Assembly: GCF_010669305.1 (NCBI RefSeq)
Contig: NZ_CP048649.1
Location: 496,001-560,000, forward strand
Source of the DNA: Aminipila butyrica
GTDB taxonomy: Bacteria; Bacillota; Clostridia; Peptostreptococcales; Anaerovoracaceae
Length of the DNA: 64,000 nucleotides
Reading direction: 5' to 3'
Shown here: in pieces, positions 59,327-64,000 of the stretch
Layout: every line of letters starts with the position of its first letter
Position numbering within the stretch: position 1 is the stretch's first letter
Notes under the pieces: generated by a model
Seen by the model: the letters and a program-made list of their open reading frames with translations, nothing else
The model's database searches: none
Told to the model about the DNA's origin: nothing
Translations under genes and position numbers: made by a program

Positions 59327-59569
59327 ATGAATGAAAAAACATATCTTGATATGCTTACACAAAATAGTGTGAGCCTAAGAAAACAACAATATGTAATCGT
59401 AGACGGTATAGAATATCCCGTTGGTATATGCTGGGGAAAAGCATATATAAATAGCACAAGAGGTAGAGAAGAACTACAAGCAGAAGTTGGAGAACCTTAC
59501 TTGTCCTCAATTTTAGGAATTTGGGGAACAAAGCCGACAGTTACGGAAGTATCCGAACAATACAATTAA
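59327..59569 (+). CDS. small protein behind the tail fibre
   Basis: 80 aa, GGAGGAAAA upstream. MNEKTYLDMLTQNSVSLRKQQYVIVDGIEYPVG... ; no family recognised. Its place fits the small proteins that accompany fibres (XkdX-like position), possibly a chaperone. Confidence 0.6.
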   Translation: MNEKTYLDMLTQNSVSLRKQQYVIVDGIEYPVGICWGKAYINSTRGREELQAEVGEPYLSSILGIWGTKPTVTEVSEQYN

Positions 59570-59606
59570 CACTTTATCAGAACAGAAAAAATAAACAGCC
59601 TCAACT

Positions 59607-59631
59607 GACACGCAGAAATGCGTGTTTTTAT
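59607..59631 (+). terminator. terminator after the tail genes
   Basis: ACACGC pairs with GCGTGT around AGAAAT, followed by TTTTTA. Confidence 0.8.
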
Positions 59632-59662
59632 ATGCTTTTTTGGACTAAAAGCGGAAAGGAGC

Positions 59663-60286
59663 ATGATGGTTTTAATATCGCAGCTAAAAGAGAGCTATCT
59701 CACAGCAGACCCAGCTATCTGGCTAACGGGGCTATGCGAAGGTATAGACCCGGTGCTTGCTGGACGGTTGGCTTACGTAGCCCAAACCACAGGCATAAAA
59801 ATCAAGATAACTGAGGGCTACCGGTCTACGGCTCGGCAAACGGAACTTTATAACCAGTATCTGGAGTACAAGCGCACCGGTAAAGGGTCTATAAAGTCAG
59901 CAGCTAAACCAGGCACTAGCTGGCATGAATATAGGCTGGCGGTAGATACGTCAACGCAGCCTATAAGGGGCTGGACTGATGCCATGCTACATAAGTATGG
60001 TCTATGTAAACCCATTGCAAGCGAGGGCTGGCACATACAGCCGATTGAGACCAAGGGCCAAACCGATAGAGTAAAGTTTCAACCAGAAGAACAGGAGGAA
60101 GAAGACGTGACAGAGACAAGGGTAAGGGAGATTATCAAAGAGATGCTAGCAGGTAGTGGGGACACCCCATCTAGTTGGGCGAGTGAGGCATGGGAGAAGG
60201 CGAAAAAAGACGGCATCACGGACGGAAAAAAGCCACAAGGATATGCAACCAGGGAGCAAGTTATTATCATGCTAGACAGGAGATAG
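59663..60286 (+). CDS. endolysin, M15-type peptidase with C-terminal wall-binding-like domain
   Basis: 207 aa from ATG 59663, GGAAAGGAG upstream. SKESYLTADPA-type start, then the M15 peptidase: GIKIKITEGYRSTARQTELYNQY, GTSWHEYRLAVDTST (His and Asp zinc ligands), GWHIQPIE (third ligand His). Cuts peptide stems of peptidoglycan. The tail (SWASEAWEKAKKDGITDGKKPQGYATREQVIIML) resembles an SLH-like unit, and may hold the enzyme to the wall. No signal peptide: export needs the holin. Confidence 0.88.
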   Translation: MMVLISQLKESYLTADPAIWLTGLCEGIDPVLAGRLAYVAQTTGIKIKITEGYRSTARQTELYNQYLEYKRTGKGSIKSAAKPGTSWHEYRLAVDTSTQPIRGWTDAMLHKYGLCKPIASEGWHIQPIETKGQTDRVKFQPEEQEEEDVTETRVREIIKEMLAGSGDTPSSWASEAWEKAKKDGITDGKKPQGYATREQVIIMLDRR

Positions 60287-60294
60287 GGGGAGCT

Positions 60295-60564
60295 ATGGAC
60301 GAAGGCACAATACTACTACTTATCGCCCTTATTGGTTGTTTTGTAGGTCTTGCGGGCTGGCTAAGTGGCAGAGAAAAAAAGATGGCCGGCGATGCACACT
60401 GGCGCGGAACTATCGACGGCAAGCTCGATGCTATTCTTGGAATTGATAAAAGAGTTGTAGCCCTGGAGGGTGAAGTTAAAGAGCATGGCAAAGCCATTGC
60501 TAAAGTAGAGGAATCCGCCAAGTCGGCTCATCATAGACTTGACGGAATGGAGGAAAACAAATGA
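60295..60564 (+). CDS. XhlA-like / holin-associated membrane protein
   Basis: 89 aa from ATG 60295, GGGGGAG upstream. N-terminal membrane helix (TILLLIALIGCFVGLAGWL), then a coiled coil (DKRVVALEGEVKEHGKAIAKVEESA) like XhlA/BhlA-group proteins (though those often carry the helix at the other end). Works with the holin and endolysin. Overlaps the holin gene by 4 bases. Confidence 0.7.
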   Translation: MDEGTILLLIALIGCFVGLAGWLSGREKKMAGDAHWRGTIDGKLDAILGIDKRVVALEGEVKEHGKAIAKVEESAKSAHHRLDGMEENK

Positions 60565-60809
60565 AAATTAACTGGAAACTTAGGTTAAAGAACAAAACCA
60601 CACTGTTGTCTCTGCTGGCCTGCCTGGCAGCTTTTGTCTACCAGGTGCTAGGCGTCCTGGGTATCACGGCACCCATTTCAGAAGAGCAGATAACTCAGGT
60701 GTTCGGCCTGATCGTAAACCTGCTGGGGGCTATCGGCATCCTGGTAGACCCGACTACCTCCGGAGCAGGGGATAGCAGCAGGGCGCTGGGGTATCGGGAA
60801 CCGAATTAA
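60561..60809 (+). CDS. phi-LC3-family holin
   Basis: 82 aa. MKINWKLRLKNKTTLLSLLACLAAFVYQVLGVLG and VNLLGAIGILVDPTTSGAGDSSRALGY are hallmark sequences of phi-LC3 holins: two membrane helices and the DPTTxGxxDS tail. Forms lesions that let the endolysin reach the wall. Confidence 0.92.
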   Translation: MKINWKLRLKNKTTLLSLLACLAAFVYQVLGVLGITAPISEEQITQVFGLIVNLLGAIGILVDPTTSGAGDSSRALGYREPN

Positions 60810-60824
60810 GCATTGTACAGTATG

Positions 60825-60866
60825 ATGGCCCAGGGAGAAACCCCTGGGCCATTTTTAGTTTTTTTG
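60825..60866 (+). terminator. terminator after the lysis genes
   Basis: TGGCCCAGGG pairs with CCCTGGGCCA around AGAAAC, followed by TTTTTAGTTTTTTT. A strong end to the late operon. Confidence 0.93.
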
Positions 60867-60881
60867 CAAAAACACAAGATA

Positions 60882-60945
60882 TAGTACTTGACAAATAGAA
60901 AAACAATATGTAGTACTTTACCAAAGAGGGAATACATGGTAAAAT
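60882..60945 (+). promoter_or_regulatory. promoter region with TAGTACTT direct repeats
   Basis: TAGTACTTgACaAA (60882-60895) and TAGTACTTtACcAA (60911-60924) are spaced 29 bases apart. The first contains TTGACA with TAGTAC at 17 bases; a second pair, TTTACC (60917-60922) and TAAAAT (60940-60945), also has 17-base spacing. It drives the cassette behind; the repeat may bind a regulator. Confidence 0.6.
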
Positions 60946-60984
60946 TATGCAAAGAGCAATAATAGCTCATCTTGGACGGGCTTA

Positions 60985-61055
60985 AAACATATTGTTTAAT
61001 ATGTTTAGTTTAAACCCCAGCGTTAAACTAAAATTTAATGTTAGGGTTTAAACTA
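60985..61055 (+). repeat. two palindromes in the leader of the membrane cassette
   Basis: AAACATATT/AATATGTTT (60985-61006, loop GTTT) lies directly against a longer hairpin, TAGTTTAAACCC (61006-61017) with GGGTTTAAACTA (61044-61055); the inside can add about nine more pairs. The T at 61006 is shared. They fill the leader between promoter and first ATG. Confidence 0.75.
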
Positions 61056-61081
61056 TAAAAAGGAAGCATTAGGAGAAATAA

Positions 61082-61321
61082 ATGAGTGGCATGCAATATC
61101 TGGACACAGCCTTTTCTTTACTAGCTAAACAATCCCCCATTATACTATTCTGTATAATAGCATTTTGGATACAATCCCATACCAATTCAAAGGCTCTAGA
61201 CAGACTTGGCAAATCTCACGACAAATCTCTAGAGGTGATTGAAAACAATTATGGCAGAAGTTTAGATTTATTAAAAGAGGTTAATAATACATCAATAGTA
61301 AGAAAAATAAAGGAAAAATAA
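61082..61321 (+). CDS. small membrane protein with coiled tail (cassette gene 1)
   Basis: 79 aa, TTAGGAG upstream. Membrane helix (SPIILFCIIAFWIQS, about 17-32) then a charged coiled coil (LDRLGKSHDKSLEVIENNYGRSLDLLKEV). The topology is like BhlA/UviB holin-like proteins, but this lies behind a complete lysis cassette and has its own promoter. AT-rich. Unknown function. Confidence 0.7.
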   Translation: MSGMQYLDTAFSLLAKQSPIILFCIIAFWIQSHTNSKALDRLGKSHDKSLEVIENNYGRSLDLLKEVNNTSIVRKIKEK

Positions 61322-61334
61322 AGGGGTGATAAGA

Positions 61335-61922
61335 ATGTCGAATATAATATCATTTATTTTTGTTCTATTCTGGTTCACGTTATTTAGCTTAATGAGTAGA
61401 AGACATTATAAAAAAATAATGAATAAGTTTACAAATAAGGCTGAAAAATCAAGGATTTATGTAGAACTGCTTGAGGCAGAGGTAGACTATAAACGTTTAT
61501 CCGCCGCGGGCAGTCTCAAGGAATATCCTATGATAAATAAATCGTTAAAGGAAATATCAATCATTCTTGAACGAGTGGGCTTCAATATGAACTTAGATAA
61601 TATCAATGTGGAACCAATTAAAGAAAAGGGGCAGGTAGATTTTGCCATTCAACTGACGAAAGAAATACGTGAGGCGCCTGAGGAAGTAAAATCCCTAATT
61701 GATAAAAAACTTCAATTAGTTAATTCTATTGCACAGGTTAAATACCCAATAAATTACTATATAAATAAAGTCTGGTGGAGATTTCAAGTAAAAAGTGCAT
61801 TGATTTTAGTACGAGCTATTATTATGGTAATTTATTGGTTTGATTGTAAGTGTTTAAATAACGGGAAAAACACTAAGAAAAAAGAAATTTTAGATACATA
61901 TCCAGTTATTATTGCACAGTAA
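61335..61922 (+). CDS. two-segment membrane protein (cassette gene 2)
   Basis: 195 aa from ATG 61335, GGGGTGA upstream. An N-terminal membrane helix (IISFIFVLFWFTLFSLM), a cytoplasmic helical middle (ELLEAEVDYKRLSAAGSLKEY, LTKEIREAPEEVKSLIDKK) and a hydrophobic stretch SALILVRAIIMVIYWF. No family recognised. It is 13 bases behind gene 1 and ends before a shared terminator, so they form one unit that can be expressed apart from the phage late genes. Confidence 0.7.
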   Translation: MSNIISFIFVLFWFTLFSLMSRRHYKKIMNKFTNKAEKSRIYVELLEAEVDYKRLSAAGSLKEYPMINKSLKEISIILERVGFNMNLDNINVEPIKEKGQVDFAIQLTKEIREAPEEVKSLIDKKLQLVNSIAQVKYPINYYINKVWWRFQVKSALILVRAIIMVIYWFDCKCLNNGKNTKKKEILDTYPVIIAQ

Positions 61923-61981
61923 AAGAATAATAGTTTCTGATTGCATCACAAACCGTGCAATCCTCATGCACCAAAAATAAA

Positions 61982-62030
61982 AATAACCCCAGGGAACATA
62001 AAACTCTCTGGGGTTATTTTTTATTTTTTG
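61982..62030. terminator. bidirectional terminator between convergent units
   Basis: AATAACCCCAG pairs with CTGGGGTTATT; TTTTTTATTTTTTG follows on the plus strand and TTTTTATTTTTGG on the minus strand. Ends the membrane cassette and the AP2/AbrB pair. Confidence 0.9.
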
Positions 62031-62674
62031 TCCCTTTTCAGTTCGGGGTGACTGTCGAAGAACTCACCCCACAAAATATCCTCAGCTTGTCTTCTGGCAG
62101 CTTCAGCATCTTTTATGGTAGAGTATCGGCCAAGGTGGTGGCGCTTGCCTTGAAAAGTGATGTAGGCGCGATACTTCCCCGCGTCGAAGCATACCCCTTT
62201 TACTTTTGCCTTTGAATTTGAGTTGGGAGTTGTGGTAAGTTTGGACACATTCGTACCATCCACAAGGCTATCCCTGAGATTCGCCTCCCTCATCCGCTCG
62301 TAGCCCTTTTCCCAATTTTCTTTGGACAGACACCCGCAGGACTTTACTATACCGGCAGTCAGGCTGCCAAGAGGCACATGACACTCTTGCCCACAGTCAC
62401 AGAGACATACCCAGACCCGGGTGTGATGACGAACCTGGTCCGTTGGCCGTATAGCCGTTAGCCGACCATACCGGAAACCAGTGATATCCTTTTTGATACA
62501 CCCGCAGTTTTTGGTTCTTCCGGAGGTAAGGCCGAGAGACGTAGCCTCACAACTTCTCCCACAGTCGCATTCACAGTGCCACACAACAGCCGTCCCCGAC
62601 CTTTTATCTGTCGGATACTTGGCTACCAGTCTTCCAAAACGCTGGCCCGTTAAATTTCTTGCCCGCCTTCCCAC
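62021..62674 (-). CDS. AP2-domain protein with two Cys-rich repeats
   Basis: 217 aa, GTG start. Two copies of an N-terminal unit of about 50 residues: GQRFGRLVAKYP...WHCECDCGRSCEATSLGLTSGRTKNCGC and GFRYGRLTAIRP...WVCLCDCGQECHVPLGSLTAGIVKSCGC, each with a likely zinc site. The C-terminal part (GVCFDAGKYRAYITFQGKRHHLGRYSTIKDAEAARRQAEDILWGEF) is an AP2 DNA-binding domain. Related phage proteins include homing endonucleases, but no nuclease domain is seen here. The start follows at once after the AbrB-like stop, in the same frame. Confidence 0.85.
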   Translation of the reverse strand: MGRRARNLTGQRFGRLVAKYPTDKRSGTAVVWHCECDCGRSCEATSLGLTSGRTKNCGCIKKDITGFRYGRLTAIRPTDQVRHHTRVWVCLCDCGQECHVPLGSLTAGIVKSCGCLSKENWEKGYERMREANLRDSLVDGTNVSKLTTTPNSNSKAKVKGVCFDAGKYRAYITFQGKRHHLGRYSTIKDAEAARRQAEDILWGEFFDSHPELKRDKK

Positions 62675-62878
62675 TTACTTAGCCCCTACAGGCTTGATGG
62701 TGATAACTCCATCCTCTAGGGTGGCCGTAACTTCCCGGCTGTCTACAGTCAAGCCCATCTCTCTAACCCAGCTTATAGGAAGGGTTAATTTTGCGTTCAC
62801 GCCGTTCTTGCTGGCCGTACCGCCAGTTTTATTAAAAGATATTTTTAGTACTCTCTGCTCCATAAAATCTCCCCACAA
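62675..62878 (-). CDS. AbrB/SpoVT-like DNA-binding protein
   Basis: 67 aa. KISFNKTGGTASKNGVNAKLTLPISWVREMGLTVDSREVTATLEDGVITIKPV matches the swapped-hairpin AbrB/MazE fold, which dimerises to bind DNA. GGGGAGAT precedes the ATG on the minus strand. Could be an antitoxin, but no toxin gene is adjacent. Transcribed with the AP2 gene. Confidence 0.8.
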   Translation of the reverse strand: MWGDFMEQRVLKISFNKTGGTASKNGVNAKLTLPISWVREMGLTVDSREVTATLEDGVITIKPVGAK

Positions 62879-62944
62879 TTCATATCATATACCCCCCGGA
62901 TATACCGCCGGGTCCGGTGCTTGAAGCTCTTTAATACGTTAAAT

Positions 62945-63256
62945 TTATTTGTTGTAGTCCTCCAGGTCAGAGAATGTCATCTCTGAAAACATATCGCTTG
63001 ATTCGTACCAGTCTTTAAATTCGTTGTATACCTTTTCTTTTGACATGCCTGCGAAGTCCTCCAAGGAGCTGTCGTCCCTGATTTGGTCCATGTAGCTTCT
63101 GTATGCTTGACAGCCAGTTGCATAATCACGTCCTTTACTCTCGGCGATATCGGTGAAAGCTTCCTGTATGCCTTTACCATAAGCCTTCTTGTAAGTGTCA
63201 TTGATAGCCTCTTCTGCTACTTCCCAAACTTCCTCGACAGATATTATTTTTTTCAT
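62945..63256 (-). CDS. small acidic protein under a palindrome-containing promoter
   Basis: 103 aa from ATG 63256, GGAGGTAGAG upstream; the longer start at 63271 overlaps this site. MKKIISVEEVWEVAEEAINDTYKKAYGKG, then acidic helices with CQAYRSYMDQIRDDSSLEDFAG, ending EMTFSDLEDYN. No family recognised. Strong net negative charge, as in DNA-mimic or anti-regulator proteins, but that is only suggestive. Confidence 0.7.
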   Translation of the reverse strand: MKKIISVEEVWEVAEEAINDTYKKAYGKGIQEAFTDIAESKGRDYATGCQAYRSYMDQIRDDSSLEDFAGMSKEKVYNEFKDWYESSDMFSEMTFSDLEDYNK

Positions 63257-63298
63257 TTTCTCTACCTCCACTTTCCGTTCGTGTTATCTTATATACTT

Positions 63299-63327
63299 AT
63301 AATACAATATTGGTAACCAATAGTCAA
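63299..63327 (-). promoter_or_regulatory. promoter with an operator palindrome between -35 and -10
   Basis: On the minus strand TTGACT, 17 bases, TATTAT. The palindrome TATTGGTAACCAATA (63308-63322, perfect around one central base) fills most of the spacer, an ideal position for a repressor. Confidence 0.8.
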
Positions 63328-63387
63328 TACCTTTTTTAAAATATTTTTATTTTAACGCAGCCCCAAGGCGATGATATGCCAAAATTT

Positions 63388-63413
63388 GGAGTATTACTTT
63401 TCTGCATGCCGTC
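63388..63413 (+). promoter_or_regulatory. possible ECF-type promoter
   Basis: GGAGT, 17 bases, CGTC, 16 bases before the sigma gene ATG. ECF promoters often have GGAAC-N16/17-CGTC-like boxes, so autoregulation is possible. Weak pattern evidence. Confidence 0.3.
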
Positions 63414-63428
63414 CCATAAACTTGAAGC

Positions 63429-63938
63429 ATGACAAAGGACGAGTTCAAACGCCTAGCAGAAGGCTCTTATAAAAAGTTGTACCCCTACATATACAGTCTT
63501 GTAAAAGATGAGCAGGATACGTGGGATATCGTCCAAGACACTATGGAGAGAGCCCTCAAGAGCATAGACAAAATCGAAAGCTCGGATGGCCCTGAAGCTT
63601 TTTTGAGGGAAATCGCCAAAAACGTGATGCTTGATAAGAAGAGACGGGTGGACATAAAACGGGAAATTTATGAAAAGGTAAAGAAGAAGGAAGCGGAAGG
63701 GCAAACCTTTAAGGAGAGTGTTTTGGACACCCTGGTAAAGAGAGGACGGAGCAAGGAGATAAGCAGAGCGATCTGGAAGCTGGATAAAACAGAAAGAAAA
63801 ATAATCTTGCTTCACTACTACTTTGGCAAATCCTTGATAAAGATATCTGAGCGTACAGGGATAAAGTACACCACAGTCCTATATAAGCACAAAAAGGCCC
63901 TAAGGGCCTTGAAAGAAAATCTAAAAAAGATGCGATAA
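63429..63938 (+). CDS. ECF-like sigma factor
   Basis: 169 aa. Region 2: YKKLYPYIYSLVKDEQDTWDIVQDTMERALKSI (WDIVQDT core); region 4: IWKLDKTERKIILLHYYFGKSLIKISERTGIKYTTVLYKHKKALRALK. No region 3, as in the ECF group. No anti-sigma gene is beside it. The ATG lacks a good ribosome binding site, so the yield may be low. Size also allows the TcdR/UviA toxin-regulator group found in Clostridium, which I cannot exclude. Confidence 0.85.
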   Translation: MTKDEFKRLAEGSYKKLYPYIYSLVKDEQDTWDIVQDTMERALKSIDKIESSDGPEAFLREIAKNVMLDKKRRVDIKREIYEKVKKKEAEGQTFKESVLDTLVKRGRSKEISRAIWKLDKTERKIILLHYYFGKSLIKISERTGIKYTTVLYKHKKALRALKENLKKMR

Positions 63939-63970
63939 TAAGGCCTAGAAAAGAGGCCTTATTTTTTTAT
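63936..63970 (+). terminator. terminator after the sigma gene
   Basis: AATAAGGCCT pairs with AGGCCTTATT around AGAAAAG, followed by TTTTTTAT. Confidence 0.92.
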
Positions 63971-64000
63971 GTTCTTTAAAAAAGACAAAATTATTTTTCA

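Larger units (their letters stand above)
27782..64000. mobile_element. siphovirus-type prophage, right end outside the window
   Basis: A continuous phage gene order: integrase, CI/Cro switch, replication, recombination, late regulator, terminase, portal, scaffold, capsid, tail, lysis, then accessory genes. Structural families (portal SPP1-type, minor capsid proteins, GP20-type scaffold, Gp15) resemble Listeria phage A118-like siphoviruses. All expected structural and lysis genes look intact, so the prophage may be functional. The left limit is set at tRNA-Ser; at least 36 kb lie inside. Confidence 0.92.

Noticed and set aside
62675..62878. Toxin-antitoxin pair based on the AbrB/MazE-like protein
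   Set aside because: The adjacent gene is an AP2 DNA-binding protein, not a known toxin type; kept as a DNA-binding protein only.
61900..64000. attR of the prophage
   Set aside because: No copy of the tRNA-Ser T arm or acceptor end was found in this stretch.

Overview
The window looks like a chromosome segment of an anaerobic, spore-forming Clostridia (Firmicutes). The signs are a raiA-type non-coding RNA between comFC and hpf, the cdaA-cdaR-glmM-glmS block, a GerMN-type lipoprotein, strong AGGAGG ribosome binding sites and many short-stem, U-tract terminators. Family-level placement is inference; gene content would suit an amino-acid-fermenting Eubacteriales lineage.

Host region, 1-27781. 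Left to right: the 3' end of comFC; a raiA RNA candidate; hpf; a c-di-AMP and cell-wall precursor cluster (cdaA, cdaR, glmM, glmS); a sigma-54 activator whose Fis-type helix-turn-helix is cut off by an in-frame TAA, divergent from a -24/-12 promoter that drives a metallo-beta-lactamase-fold hydrolase and an amino-acid permease; a transporter with two tandem M20 amidohydrolases; a KimA-type potassium transporter; a ClC chloride transporter with a C-terminal RCK_C-like domain; a VOC protein; a GerMN-type lipoprotein with ahcY; a tiny hydrophobic protein; a minus-strand acyl-ACP thioesterase/gltX pair; a polysaccharide deacetylase; thrC; mgsA; and tRNA-Ser(GGA). c-di-AMP synthesis and two ion transporters of types often controlled by that nucleotide lie within 18 kb.

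Prophage, about 27782 to beyond 64000. A tyrosine integrase lies directly behind tRNA-Ser. Then come a CI/Cro-type switch with four copies of one operator half-site, an early region (SpoVS homologue, DnaD- and DnaC-like replication proteins, an 18-bp-repeat beta-helix protein, a SleB-like hydrolase, a single-strand annealing protein with a YqaJ-like exonuclease, SSB, a Holliday-junction-resolvase-like protein, and many small Cys-rich proteins), and a DUF1492-type late regulator. The structural block resembles Listeria phage A118-type siphoviruses: terminase, SPP1-type portal, minor capsid, GP20 scaffold, capsid, connectors, tail tube, Gp15, tape measure, Dit-like, tail hub and fibre. An M15 endolysin, an XhlA-like protein and a phi-LC3-type holin follow. 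Nearly all of it is on the plus strand with 4-base or short overlaps. No copy of the tRNA 3' end is visible at the right, so attR probably lies beyond the window.

Accessory cargo stands out in two places. A membrane-anchored protein with its own promoter and terminator sits between gp15 and the tape measure gene (51901-52456), a typical moron layout. Behind the lysis genes (60880-63970) lie an AT-rich two-gene membrane cassette with a strongly palindromic leader, an AbrB-like/AP2 pair, a small gene whose promoter contains a perfect palindrome, and an ECF-like sigma factor. These are the best candidates for undescribed biology here.
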